A DNA stretch of 64,000 bases from Fertoeibacter niger (GCF_009380135.2 NZ_WHUT02000003.1:124001-188000), one strand, 5' to 3'; shown: positions 53,815 to 63,400, numbered from the stretch's first letter. Numbers and translations are program-made. The notes: generated by a model from the sequence alone, not told the origin.

Positions 53815-53898
53815 GGGCGATGTGCTGCAAGGTGCGGCAGCGGACTGTAACTCCGCCGAGGCGACTCGTGCCTGGTTCGATTCCAGGATCGCCCACCA
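53815..53898 (+). tRNA. tRNA-Tyr (GUA)
   Basis: A complete class II cloverleaf with encoded CCA. Acceptor GGGCGAT/ATCGCCC, D-stem GCTG/CGGC (one G-T pair), anticodon stem GCGGA/TCCGC around loop CTGTAAC (anticodon GTA), long variable arm CGAG-GCGA-CTCG, T-stem CCTGG/CCAGG with loop TTCGATT, discriminator A and CCA at 53896-53898. The anticodon and long arm give tyrosine. Position 8 is G rather than the nearly universal T, which is odd. Confidence 0.88.
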
Positions 53899-54033
53899 AC
53901 TCAAACAAAAGACCGGTTTTTCAGGGCTTTGCGGCCAAACCTGTGGCAGATGGCGTGCAACGCTGCGCATCAGCCCATCACGCAAAATCCCGCACCGCTT
54001 GCGCCCGCACGCCGCCCCCGCCATGCTGCCGCC

Positions 54034-54438
54034 ATGCCACAATCCCCGCTCCTTGCCTTCTTCGCCCGCCTGTTCGAGCCCACCTGGCTCCGTCACCAAC
54101 GGCAGGCCTTTGCAGCCCACCCGCCCCCCGGATGGTGGCAGGTCGATGCCACGTCAGGCGCGCTGCTGGCCGGGGCGCTGAAAGACGGCCTGCCGCCGCA
54201 GGGGCACATGCTGGGCCGGGGCTGGGGCTGGCATGCCCTGGGGCGCGCCGATGGCAGCGATGACGTGCTTTACATCCGCCGCGACGGGCGCTGCGCCATC
54301 GTGCACCTGACCTGGCAGCGCGAGACCGATCCCCGCTGGCCAGTCTCGGCCCTCTACGCCAGCCTTGCCGAAGCCCGCGCAGCACTATACCGCTGGAGCG
54401 CCGCACCGGACCGGCCCACAGACCCCGAGGCCCCATGA
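54034..54438 (+). CDS. Hypothetical protein upstream of ddaH
   Basis: A 134-residue protein starting MPQSPLLAFFARLFEP. No signal peptide or membrane segment is clear; the middle is rich in Trp, Gly and Arg (GRGWGWHALGRADGSDDVLYIRRDGRCAIVHLTWQRET). I do not recognise a family. Its stop overlaps the start of the dimethylarginine hydrolase gene by 4 bp, so they are probably co-translated, which is the best support that it is a real gene. Confidence 0.6.
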   Translation: MPQSPLLAFFARLFEPTWLRHQRQAFAAHPPPGWWQVDATSGALLAGALKDGLPPQGHMLGRGWGWHALGRADGSDDVLYIRRDGRCAIVHLTWQRETDPRWPVSALYASLAEARAALYRWSAAPDRPTDPEAP

Positions 54439-55229
54439 CCGACCGTTCCTTCCGCTTCAGCCATGCCATCACCCGCCGCCCCGCCGCCAGCATCACGGCA
54501 GGCCTGCGCGCGGTCGATACCGGCGCGCCCGATCTGGCGCTGATGCTGGCGCACCACGCCGACTACACCGCCGCCCTGCGCGCCACTGGCGCCACAATCG
54601 TGGAACTTGACGCGCTGGAACCCTACCCGGATTCGGTCTTTGTCGAGGATACCGCACTCTGCCTGCCCGAAGGCGCGGTGGTCATGCGCCCCGGCGCGCC
54701 CTCGCGTCTGGGCGAAGCGGCGGAAATGGCCCCGCATCTGGCGGCGCTTTACGGCCAGGTCGTCAGCATCACCGGCCCCGGCTTCATCGAGGGCGGCGAC
54801 ATCCTGGTGACGGAGCGTGAGATTCTGGTGGGCCGCTCGGCCCGCACCGATGCGGCGGGCATCGCCGAACTGATCCGGCTGGTGACACCCTGGGGCCACA
54901 AGGTGCGCGAGGTGGAAACCCCGCCCGGCGTGCTGCATTTCAAGACCGACTGCTCGCTGCTGGATGCCGAGACCATCCTCGCCACCCCGCGGCTTGCCGC
55001 GTCAGGCTGTTTCGACGGCTACCGAGTCATCCACACAGGCGAGGGCGAAGAGGCCGCAGCCAATTCCATCCGCTTCAATGATCTGGTGCTGGCCCCCGCC
55101 GGTTTCCTCCGCACCGCCGAAACTCTGGACCGCGCGGGTTACAACCTGCGCCTCATCGGCAACAGCGAATGCGCCAAACTTGATGGCGGCATGTCCTGCC
55201 TCAGCCTGCGTTTCACCCCTCACCCGTGA
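54435..55229 (+). CDS. ddaH: Dimethylarginine dimethylaminohydrolase
   Basis: Hydrolyses N-omega-methylated arginines to citrulline and methylamines; amidinotransferase fold. 264 residues. EPYPDSVFVEDTALCLPEGAVVMRPG, ITGPGFIEGGDILV, PPGVLHFKTDCSLLDAETIL with the catalytic His, and the nucleophile in DGGMSCLSLRF (Cys255). All match bacterial DDAH. The gene overlaps the small upstream gene by 4 bp. Confidence 0.93.
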   Translation: MTDRSFRFSHAITRRPAASITAGLRAVDTGAPDLALMLAHHADYTAALRATGATIVELDALEPYPDSVFVEDTALCLPEGAVVMRPGAPSRLGEAAEMAPHLAALYGQVVSITGPGFIEGGDILVTEREILVGRSARTDAAGIAELIRLVTPWGHKVREVETPPGVLHFKTDCSLLDAETILATPRLAASGCFDGYRVIHTGEGEEAAANSIRFNDLVLAPAGFLRTAETLDRAGYNLRLIGNSECAKLDGGMSCLSLRFTPHP

Positions 55230-55280
55230 CGCGGCACTGACCTGCCACGGCGCGACATCCGCGGCTATACGCCATCCGCG

Positions 55281-55318
55281 CCTTCATCCTGGCAAAGCAT
55301 CCCCGCCTTGGGCCTCGA
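55281..55318 (+). repeat. Dispersed-repeat copy downstream of ddaH
   Basis: CCTTCATCCTGGCAAAGCAT then CCCCGCC, like the copy at 16639. Confidence 0.5.
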
Positions 55319-55346
55319 CAATCCGGCCCCCCAAAAACCGCACACC

Positions 55347-55384
55347 CTTTCTTGCTGGCCCAAATATCCCCGCCGGAGGCCTCC
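55347..55384 (+). repeat. Dispersed-repeat copy
   Basis: CCTTTCTTGCTGGCCCAAAT then ATCCCCGCCGGAGGCCTCC. This second copy, 30 bp after the first, shows the fullest form of the core in the window. Confidence 0.55.
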
Positions 55385-55490
55385 ACCATCCCGGCCCCCC
55401 ATCGCCCCAGACCACCGCGCCGCCGGTTCCCGCATCCCCTGGCAAGGCCGTTCCCGGGGCCTCGATTGCCGCGGGAACGGCTCCTCCGCC

Positions 55491-55913
55491 TCAGGGGATC
55501 AGCACCGCCGCACGCTCCAGATCGGCGCGGTCCTCGGTGCCGTCGTCGAACACCACCACCACCGACACGCTCTGCACCATGCCCAGGGGCAGCACGACAT
55601 AGGGCAGATGCCCCTCCAGCGTCATCGCATTGGGCTGGGCCGTGCCCTCGTGGCACGGTTCGGTTTCCCAGACCTTTGCCGCTGCGCCCGAATTCACCGA
55701 AAACCGGATCTCCGACAGGCCGCAGCGCCAGCTTTCCAGATGGGTAAAATACAAAAGGTCATTGCCCTCATATTCCCGGATAGCCACCCAACTGCCCTTT
55801 GTGGCCGCCAGAATCGGCTTCACCTCGGCCGCCGTGGTGAAATTCTGCGCCAGACCCGGCCCACCGGCCGCAAGGCCCAGCAGCACCGCCGCAACACCGC
55901 CGAACCACCGCAT
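55491..55913 (-). CDS. Conserved exported protein, 140 residues
   Basis: Signal peptide MRWFGGVAAVLLGLAAGGPGLA, then QNFTTAAEVKPILAATKGSWVAIREYEGNDLLYFTHLESWRCGLSEI. Two cysteines may form a disulphide (WRCGLSE and EPCHEGT). Predicted beta-rich. It looks like a Rhodobacteraceae periplasmic family without assigned function. The ATG at 55913 is preferred over the longer frame to 55970, since it begins the signal peptide. It is divergent from the glycosyltransferase-like gene. Confidence 0.8.
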   Translation of the reverse strand: MRWFGGVAAVLLGLAAGGPGLAQNFTTAAEVKPILAATKGSWVAIREYEGNDLLYFTHLESWRCGLSEIRFSVNSGAAAKVWETEPCHEGTAQPNAMTLEGHLPYVVLPLGMVQSVSVVVVFDDGTEDRADLERAAVLIP

Positions 55914-55989
55914 CCTGTTGCCCCTTTTCGCTTTTTCACCGCGCGCGAAGCCGGATAGACTGCCCTTCACCCGTCAGCGCAGGTTCAGT

Positions 55990-56991
55990 ATGCCCAAAGC
56001 CCCCCCCGCCCGGCAATCCTTCAATATCCTTGCCGTGGTGCAGGGTGGCCGTTTGCAATACGAGGCAGTGCTGCTGGCCGCCTCGCTGCGCGCCACGAAC
56101 CCCGGCTTTGCGGGCCAGCTTTATCTGGCCGAACCGCAGCAAGGGCCCCTTTGGCCCGATGACCCGCGCGTCACCGATCCGGCCACGCGGGGCCTGCTGC
56201 AAAGCCTGGGCGCGGTATTCCTGCCGTTCGAGAACCGGGTGTTCGGCCAAAGCTATCCCTATGGCAACAAGATCGAGGCGCTGGCGGCCCTGCCTGATGC
56301 GCCCTTCCTGTTTCTGGATACCGACACGCTGGTCTGCGGGCCGCTCGATACGCTGGCGATTGATTTCACCCGCCCCTCGGCCTCGATGCGGCGCGAGGGC
56401 ACCTGGCCGCAGCCCGATCTTTATGGCCCGACGATGGCGGATATCTGGTCCTCTCTCTACACCAAGTTCGGGCTGGATTTCGCCAGCAGCCTCGATCTGT
56501 CGCAGCCTGACAATTACTGGCAACGCTATCTCTACTTCAACGCGGGCTGGTTTCTGCATGACAGCCCGCAGGCCTTTGGCCAGCGGTTTCTGGATTATGC
56601 CACCGCGATCCGCGATGACCCGCCGCCAGAACTGGTCTGCCAGTCGCTTGACCCCTGGCTGGATCAGGTGGCTTTGCCGCTGGTGGTGCATGCCTTGGGC
56701 GGCGGGCGGCCCGGGCCGGGGCTGTCGGGGCTGGACGGTGATGTGACCTGCCACTGGCGCACCCTGCCGCTGCTTTACGCCCGCGAAGCCGACCGGGTGG
56801 TGGCGGTGCTGGAACAGGTGGCCGCGCAGAACCCGGTGAAAAAGGTGCTGAAGGAGTATCAGCCCTTCAAGAAAATGCTTTATCAGGGCAAGGGTGCCGC
56901 AGTGCGGGCGCTGTTTGATCGCGCGGCCCTGCCCCGGCGCGAACAGATCATCCGCAACACCATCAAGCGCGAGGGCCTGTGGGTGCGTTGA
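55990..56991 (+). CDS. Glycosyltransferase-like protein (GT-A/GT8-like fold)
   Basis: A 333-residue cytoplasmic protein. The N-terminal Rossmann-like strand FNILAVVQGGRLQYEAVLLAASLRATNP, the donor-binding DxD motif FLFLDTDTLVCG (Asp110/Asp112), YGNKIEALAAL before it, and RYLYFNAGWFLHD suggest a GT-A glycosyltransferase of GT8 type. The C-terminal part is basic (PVKKVLKEYQPFKKMLYQGKG). Acceptor and sugar are unknown. It is convergent with a LysE-type gene five bases away. Confidence 0.75.
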   Translation: MPKAPPARQSFNILAVVQGGRLQYEAVLLAASLRATNPGFAGQLYLAEPQQGPLWPDDPRVTDPATRGLLQSLGAVFLPFENRVFGQSYPYGNKIEALAALPDAPFLFLDTDTLVCGPLDTLAIDFTRPSASMRREGTWPQPDLYGPTMADIWSSLYTKFGLDFASSLDLSQPDNYWQRYLYFNAGWFLHDSPQAFGQRFLDYATAIRDDPPPELVCQSLDPWLDQVALPLVVHALGGGRPGPGLSGLDGDVTCHWRTLPLLYAREADRVVAVLEQVAAQNPVKKVLKEYQPFKKMLYQGKGAAVRALFDRAALPRREQIIRNTIKREGLWVR

Positions 56992-56995
56992 GCGA

Positions 56996-57589
56996 TTACA
57001 TCCGCAGCACTGGATAAAGCGACGCGACCAGCAATGCGGCCATGGTCCAGTTGAACGCCCGCAGCCGCGCGGGGTTGGTCAGCACGCGGCGCAACTGCTG
57101 GCCGATCAGCGTCCAGACACTGACCGAGGGCAGATTCACCGCGCCGAACACGCCCGCCACCAGCGCAAGGCTGGCAAGGCTGCGGTCGGGGGCATAAACG
57201 GCGGTCGCGGTCAGCGCCATGGCCCAGGCCTTCGGGTTCACCCATTGAAACGCCGCCGCCTGCAGGAATGTCATGGGGCGGCCCTTGGCCTGGCCCTCTT
57301 TCGGCGGGGCGGCATTGGCGATCTTCCAAGCCAGCCACAGCATATAGGCCACCGAGGCCAGCTTCAGCGCCCATTCCGCCGCAGGCAGCGCCAGCACCAC
57401 GCCCGCCAGCCCCAACCCCACCAGAAAGGCCATGGCGACAAAGCCGATGCCGATGCCCAGCATATGCGGCACGGTGCGCGACCAGCCGAAATTCGCGCCT
57501 GACGCCATCAGCATCAGGTTGTTGGGCCCCGGCGTGACCGAGGTGACAAAGGCGAAAGCGACCAGCGCTGTGAAAAGATCATATGTCAT
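56996..57589 (-). CDS. LysE/RhtB family amino acid exporter
   Basis: A 197-residue inner-membrane exporter with six helices. The LysE motif FAFVTSVTPGPNNLMLMASGANFGWSRTVPHMLGIGIGF and FQWVNPKAWAMALTATAVY are diagnostic. It lies divergent from an Lrp-type gene, the usual arrangement for a regulated amino acid exporter. Substrate unknown. The ATG at 57589 is preferred; the longer frame overlaps the Lrp gene. Confidence 0.93.
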   Translation of the reverse strand: MTYDLFTALVAFAFVTSVTPGPNNLMLMASGANFGWSRTVPHMLGIGIGFVAMAFLVGLGLAGVVLALPAAEWALKLASVAYMLWLAWKIANAAPPKEGQAKGRPMTFLQAAAFQWVNPKAWAMALTATAVYAPDRSLASLALVAGVFGAVNLPSVSVWTLIGQQLRRVLTNPARLRAFNWTMAALLVASLYPVLRM

Positions 57590-57639
57590 GGCGCAAGGAT
57601 CATCCGGATCACGCGGCATTTGATTGCAATTTTGCTGCC

Positions 57640-57653
57640 AAGAACGCATTCTT
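57640..57653. promoter_or_regulatory. Lrp-type operator in the lysE-lrp gap
   Basis: AAGAA-CGCA-TTCTT, a 5-4-5 inverted repeat in the AT-rich 72-bp divergent promoter, nine bases before the Lrp-type ATG. Confidence 0.5.
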
Positions 57654-57661
57654 CGCAATAA

Positions 57662-58114
57662 ATGGCGAAACTGGATGAGATAGACCAAAAGATATTGCGC
57701 GAACTGACGCGCAACGGCCGGATCAGCAATCTTGATCTGGCCGACCGTATCGGCCTGTCACCCTCGGCCTGCCTGCGCCGGGTGCAGGAGCTGGAGCGCA
57801 GCGGCGTGATCAAGGGCTACCGCGCGGTGCTGGATGCGGGCAAGATGGGTGCGGGCTTTCTGGCCTATATCACCGTGGGCCTGTCGGTGCATACCAAGGC
57901 CGCGCAAGAGGCGTTCGAGCGTGCCATGGCCCGCGCGCCCGAGGTGCGCGAATGCCACAACATCACCGGCACCGTGGAATATTTGCTGCGGGTAGAGGCC
58001 GCCGATCTGGCCGCCTACAAGCATTTCCACACCGAGGTTCTGGGCGTGCTGCCGCAGGTGAACGCGCTGACCACCTATGTGGTGATGGGTTCCCCCAAGG
58101 ATGAACGCGCCTGA
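57662..58114 (+). CDS. Lrp/AsnC-family transcriptional regulator
   Basis: A 150-residue regulator. HTH: LDEIDQKILRELTRNGRISNLDLADRIGLSPSACLRRVQELERSGVIKGYRAVL; ligand domain AYITVGLSVHTKAAQEAFERAMARAPEVRECHNITGTVEYLLRVE. It probably controls the divergent LysE-type exporter in response to an amino acid. There is no clear ribosome site before the ATG at 57662 (CGCAATAA precedes it), so translation may be leaderless. Confidence 0.93.
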   Translation: MAKLDEIDQKILRELTRNGRISNLDLADRIGLSPSACLRRVQELERSGVIKGYRAVLDAGKMGAGFLAYITVGLSVHTKAAQEAFERAMARAPEVRECHNITGTVEYLLRVEAADLAAYKHFHTEVLGVLPQVNALTTYVVMGSPKDERA

Positions 58115-58148
58115 ACGCCGCTTCAGGCTTTGCGCTTCATTCACCCGA

Positions 58149-58197
58149 TTTTCCGCAGGTTTTTTTCCTTTTCCGCAAGATTCCACCCGTTTTCCGC
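58149..58197 (+). promoter_or_regulatory. Three phased TTTTCCGC repeats upstream of metY
   Basis: TTTTCCGC at 58149, 58169 and 58190, i.e. 20 and 21 bp apart (about two helical turns each). They lie 77-125 bp before the metY start in the 159-bp gap after the Lrp-type gene, and look like direct-repeat activator sites. Confidence 0.6.
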
Positions 58198-58273
58198 CCC
58201 CTGCAAGCCGGTTGTGCGGTGGCATCGCTTCCCCTAACCTGCCGCCGATCTGATCCACGGGAGGGAGACCCAG

Positions 58274-59566
58274 ATGACCGCACCGCGCAAGCTTGGCTTC
58301 GATACGCTGCAAATCCACGCCGGGGCAAAGCCCGATCCGGCGACCGGCGCGCGGCAGGTGCCGATCTACCAGACCACGGCCTATGTGTTCCGCGATGCCG
58401 ATCACGCGGCCAAACTCTTCAACCTGCAGGAGGTGGGCTATATCTATTCGCGCCTGACCAACCCCACGGTATCGGCGCTTGCCGAACGCGTGGCGGCGCT
58501 GGAGGGCGGGGCGGGCGCCATATGCTGTTCGTCCGGCCATGCCGCACAGATCATGGCGCTGTTTCCGCTGATGGGGCCGGGCTGCAATGTGGTGGCATCC
58601 ACCCGGCTTTACGGCGGCACGATCCAGCAGTTTTCCAACACGATCCGCAAATTCGGCTGGTCGGCAAAGTTTGTCGATACCGACGATCTGGCGGCGCTTG
58701 AGGCGGCGGTGGATGACAACACCCGCGCGATCTTCGTCGAAAGCATCGCCAACCCGGGCGGCTATATCACCGATCTGGATGCCGTCGCGGCGGTGGCCGA
58801 CAAGGTGGGCCTGCCGCTGATCGTGGACAACACCACCGCGACGCCCTACCTCACGCGGCCCATCGAGCACGGAGCCACGCTGGTCGTGCATTCGGCCACG
58901 AAATACCTGACCGGCAATGGCACGGTGACAGGCGGCATCGTGGTGGACTCAGGCAAATTCGACTGGTCGGCGAGCGGAAAGTTCCCCAGCCTGGCCGCAC
59001 CCGAACCCGCCTATCACGGGCTGAACTTCCATGCCGCCTTGGGGGGCATGGCGTTCACCTTCCACTCCATCGCCGTGGGGCTGCGCGATCTTGGCATGAC
59101 GATGAACCCGCAGGGCGCGCATTACACGCTGATGGGGATCGAGACGCTGAGCCTGCGCATGGAACGTCATGTTGCAAATGCCAAAAAGGTCGCCGCCTGG
59201 CTGGAGGCTGATCCCCGGGTGGATTTTGTGACCTATGCGGGCCTTGCGTCATCGCCCTGGCATGACCGGATGGCGCGCATCTGCCCCAAGGGTGCCGGGG
59301 CGCTGTTCACCTTTGCGGTGAAGGGCGGCTATGACGCCTGCGTGAAACTGGTCGACGGGTTGGAATTGTTCAGCCATGTGGCCAATCTGGGCGACACGCG
59401 CAGCCTGATCATCCATCCCGCCTCGACCACGCACCGGCAACTGCCGCCGGAAAAGCTGGCCGGGGCCGGGGCCGCGCCGAATGTGGTGCGCCTGTCGATC
59501 GGCATCGAGGATGCCGATGACCTGATCGCCGATCTGGATCAGGCTTTGGCCAAGGCCACCGCCTGA
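58274..59566 (+). CDS. metY: O-acetylhomoserine sulfhydrylase
   Basis: PLP enzyme making homocysteine from O-acetylhomoserine and sulfide. 430 residues, the usual MetY length. LGFDTLQIHAGAKPDPATGARQVPIYQTTAYVF, YSRLTNPTVSALAERVAALEGG, SSGHAAQIMALFPLMGPG, PLIVDNTTATPYLTRP, the PLP lysine in VHSATKYLTGNGTVTGGIVVDSG and FSHVANLGDTRSLIIHPASTTH. Strong GGGAGGGAG ribosome site. Followed by a bidirectional terminator. Confidence 0.95.
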   Translation: MTAPRKLGFDTLQIHAGAKPDPATGARQVPIYQTTAYVFRDADHAAKLFNLQEVGYIYSRLTNPTVSALAERVAALEGGAGAICCSSGHAAQIMALFPLMGPGCNVVASTRLYGGTIQQFSNTIRKFGWSAKFVDTDDLAALEAAVDDNTRAIFVESIANPGGYITDLDAVAAVADKVGLPLIVDNTTATPYLTRPIEHGATLVVHSATKYLTGNGTVTGGIVVDSGKFDWSASGKFPSLAAPEPAYHGLNFHAALGGMAFTFHSIAVGLRDLGMTMNPQGAHYTLMGIETLSLRMERHVANAKKVAAWLEADPRVDFVTYAGLASSPWHDRMARICPKGAGALFTFAVKGGYDACVKLVDGLELFSHVANLGDTRSLIIHPASTTHRQLPPEKLAGAGAAPNVVRLSIGIEDADDLIADLDQALAKATA

Positions 59567-59582
59567 GGGCTGCGCGAATGGA

Positions 59583-59612
59583 AATGGGGCTGGCGCAAGC
59601 ACCAGCCCCATT
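59583..59612. terminator. Bidirectional terminator after metY
   Basis: AATGGGGCTGG-cgcaagca-CCAGCCCCATT, perfect 11-bp stem between convergent metY and the SIMPL-domain gene. Confidence 0.85.
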
Positions 59613-59632
59613 CTGCGATGCGCAAGACGCGC

Positions 59633-60331
59633 TTATTGCTCCAGCGCGAAGATCACCGTCACCTGCGCGGTCATCGTCACTTCACCCTCGGCCACCGGCA
59701 CGGCATCGGCGGCCATTCCCGCCTCCATGCGGAACTGGGGCATCGGCGGGGCATAGCCGCCGCCTTCGGTGATCTCGATGATCGGGCCCAGCCCCACGCC
59801 CGCAGCGCCGGTCAGCAGCGTGGCCTTGGCCACGGCATCGGCCACCGCGCGCTTGCGCGCCTCGTCCATCGCCGGATCGGGGTCGGTCAGGCCGAACCCC
59901 ACGCCGTTCAGCGTATTGGCCCCGTCCTGCACCGCCGCATCCAGCACGCCGCCCAAAGTATCCAGCGCCCGCACCCGCACCGTCAGCATGTTCTGCGCGA
60001 TATAGCCGGTGATCACGGGAGGGGCGTTGTCTCTGGTCGATTGCCAGTTGGCATTCAGCGACAGCCCGGTGGTTTGCAGATCACGATCGGCGATGCCCGC
60101 CGCGCGCAGACGCTCCAGCACCTTGGCCAGTTCGGCGGAATTGGCGGCCATCGCCTCGGCTGCGGTGGCCGCTTCGGTCATCACGCCAAGGGTGATGGTG
60201 GCCATGTCGGGCCGTGCATCGACCCGGCCTTCGCCGGTCACGGTGATGCGGGGGCTTTGCACCTCTTGCGCCATTGCGGCGAAGGGCAGGGCGATGGCGG
60301 TGGCCAGGGCGAGAGCGGTCAGAATGCGCAT
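59633..60331 (-). CDS. SIMPL-domain (DUF541) periplasmic protein
   Basis: A 232-residue exported protein. Signal peptide MRILTALALATAIALPFAAMA. DUF541/SIMPL features: ITVTGEGRVDARPDMATITLGVMTEAATAAEAMAANSAEL, GLSLNANW, ITGYIAQNMLTVRVRALDTLGGVLDAAVQDGAN, DEARKRAVADAVAKATLLTGAAGVGLGPIIEI. Family members are linked to oxidative or envelope stress, role otherwise unknown. The ATG at 60331 is preferred, with AGGAGG 6 bases upstream. Confidence 0.93.
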   Translation of the reverse strand: MRILTALALATAIALPFAAMAQEVQSPRITVTGEGRVDARPDMATITLGVMTEAATAAEAMAANSAELAKVLERLRAAGIADRDLQTTGLSLNANWQSTRDNAPPVITGYIAQNMLTVRVRALDTLGGVLDAAVQDGANTLNGVGFGLTDPDPAMDEARKRAVADAVAKATLLTGAAGVGLGPIIEITEGGGYAPPMPQFRMEAGMAADAVPVAEGEVTMTAQVTVIFALEQ

Positions 60332-60492
60332 GGGGATCCTCCTTGGATTTAAGCGACATTTCCTCTCTCTGACGCGGGCCGCAAGGCGATCCTTGGGGCT
60401 TTTTCTTTCATTCGGCAAAAACCTGCTGTAAAGGATCAAGGGTCGCGGCGGCAGACTCCCCGACACCCCGCAAACCATGCTAGACCCGTGGA

Positions 60493-63400
60493 ATGAAACC
60501 CAGTTTTGCCCTCACCCTGTCGGATGACGAGATCGGCCTGTTGCACCGCACCGCGCGGGGCTGGCTGGAAATCGGTCAGACCCGGTTCGACAACCCCGAC
60601 CTGACCGAGGCGCTGGGATACCTGCGCGGCTCGGCCACCGGCCTGTCGCCCCGGGGCATCACCACAAAGCTGGTGATCCCCAATTCCCAGATCCTTTACA
60701 TGGAACTGGACGCGCCCGGCCCCGATGCCGCGCAGCGGCGCAAACAGATCAGGGCGGCCTTGCAGGGCCGCACCCCCTATGACGTGGCCGATCTGGTGTT
60801 TGACTGGGCAGGCAGCGGCCCCACCGTGCAGGTGGCCGTCGTGGCGCGCGAAACGCTGGAGGTGGCCGAGGGCTTTGCCGCCGAGCATCGTTTCAACCCC
60901 TTGTCCTTTGTGGCGATCCCGCCGCCCGGCGTGTTCGGCAAGGAGCCGTGGTTCGGCCCCACCACGATGGCGCCTACCCTGCTGCCCGAGGGCGACAAGG
61001 TGGAGCGTGACGCCCAGCCCATCATCATCGTCGCACGGGAAATGCCCAAGGCAGACCCCGCACCGGTTGCTGCACCTGCGGCAATGGTGGAACCGGACGC
61101 CCCGGCCATGGCAGCGCCGTTGGCCCGGACGCCGGAGCCCGTAGCCGAGGCCGATCCGGTTGCCGCGCCTGCGGTGGTGCAGGCGGAAACCCCGCCCATG
61201 CCCAAGCCTGACATGCCTGCGCCCCGCGCCGCGGCTGATGAGGCACCGGTGGTGGCCGCGCCTGTTCCACCTGCGGCGGCAGCGGCCGAACCCGTGACCA
61301 TCGCCGTGCCAGAGCCTGCGCCAGAACCCGCCCCCCCGGCAAGACCTGTGCCAGAGCCTGCGGTCGTGCCAGAGCCTGCGGTCGTGCCAGAATCTGCGGT
61401 TGTGCCAGAACCTGCGGTTGTGCCAGAACCTGCGGTTGTGCCAGAGCCTGCGGTTGTGCCAGAGCCTGCGGTTCCCGTCGCCCCCGCAACGACCAGACCC
61501 CAGGCATCGTCGCCCCAGGCGGCTGCGGCCAGGGCCGCGCGTGACGCGCGCGCCGAGCCGGCAGCTCCGGCGCGGCCCGCCCCTGCCAGCGTGCTGGCCG
61601 ATCCGCTGGAACCTGTGCAACCCGCCCGCGCAACCGATGTGCCCGACGCGCCCTTCATCGACGTGGCCGATGTGGCGGCGGAAGAGCCCGCAGCACCATC
61701 GTTCGCCAGCCGCCGGGCCGCAGCCGATGCCGCTCCGCCGCCTCTGACTGTGGCCGCCACGACCTTTACCGCCCCCAAACCGCCGAAACTCGCGTCACCC
61801 GTGGCGGCCCCGGCTGCCCGTGCGGCCCCTGCAGCCAGCCGGCCCACCGCGGCTGCGGTGCCGCGCCCGCAGGCCAGCGGCGCGGCGGTGACAGCCCCCA
61901 GCATTCCCGGCGGACGCGGGCGCAAGCCGGTCAAGCCGATTGCCAAGCCTTCGGCCACGCCCGCCGGGGCGCAGCCACCCGCCAGCGGTGCCAGCACCAT
62001 GGGCGGCTTTGGTGCGCGGCAATTGCCGCAGCGGGGCAAGCCGCGCTATCTGGGCCTGATCCTGACAGGGGCGCTGCTGCTGTTTCTGGCGCTGGTGGCG
62101 GCCTGGTCGTCGTTCTACATCGCCAGCCGGTCCGACACCGCCGAGGTCGAGGCGGCTGCGCTGACCCTGCCGGATACCGCCGCTGTGCCCGATGACGGCG
62201 GCGATGTTGCGGCGATCACCGCCCCCGATGCCCTGCCCCTGCCGGGCATCGAGGATGAGATGCTGGCAGACCTTCAGGATCCGGCAGATTTTTCAGCCGA
62301 AGAGGCGGCAGAGCTTCCGGCGGCTGATGTGCCAGTGGCGGCTGATGTTCCTGTCGTAGCGGATGCGCCAGAGGTGGTTGCGCCCGGCGCAGACACAGCA
62401 GCGGAAACCTCTGCCAGCGATCTGCCCGCGAATGCGGTTGCGCCTGAAGCTGCCGCGGCGGCCCTGCCCGGCGCGACGGTGCCCGCAGACGCCGCGGCAG
62501 TGGTGGCAGAAGTGGCGGCGCCCCCGTCCCTGCCCGCGCCTGATCTGCCCGCACCGGACCTGCCCGCACCGGACCTGCCGGTCTCCGCAACCGAAAGCCC
62601 CAGCGTGCGCCCGCTGTCCGAGGCTCAGGACGAGATTTTTCTGGCCACGATGGACAGTCCGCTGGAACAGCTGGATGCCGTGGCCCTGCCGCAGCCGCGC
62701 AGCGCGACAGATGCCCTGCCCGCAGCCCAACTGCCGCCGCCACCCTTCGGCACCACCTATCAGTTTGACAGCGCGGGCCGCATCCTGCCGACACCCGAAG
62801 GCATCGTGACGCCCGAAGGCTATACGCTGGTTGCAGGCCGCCCGGCGCTGGTGCCGCCTGCGCGCCCAGCCGCTGCCGCTGCCGCTGCCGTGCCACCCGC
62901 CGCAGCGGAACCGGCTGCCACAGCGGCGCAGGCACCCGATGCCGCCCCCGCGGACACCGCCAACGCCGCGCCCGATCCGGCGCTGGCCGGTGCGCGCCCG
63001 CGCAGCCGCCCCGAGGGTCTGGTGCCCCCGCCCGCGCAGGCCGAAGATGACGCGGCGCTGGCCGATGCCGATGGCACACGCGTGACCAGCCGCCGCCCGC
63101 TGGTGCGTCCGGCCTCGGTTTTCGCACAGGCCGAGGCGGCGCGCGAGGCGACGGCAGCGGCCTCGCTGGTGCTGGCTGCGGCCAGCGCCCCGGCTGTCGT
63201 GCCGCAAAGCCCGCTGGCGCTGACCGTCTCGCGCAAACCGCAGACCCGGCCCCAGGATTTCTCGCGTTCGGTCGAGGCTGCCGTGGCCGCCGCCGTGCGC
63301 CAGCCCGATCCGCCCGCCGCCCAGCCCGAAGAACAGCCCGCAGCGCGATCGGAACCCGAGGCGGATGATGAGCCCGAAGTGGTGGCCAGTGCCGCCCCGC

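Noticed and set aside
58115-58273. SAM riboswitch upstream of metY
   Set aside because: I could not find a SAM-II-like pseudoknot or other SAM aptamer core; only TTTTCCGC repeats are evident.
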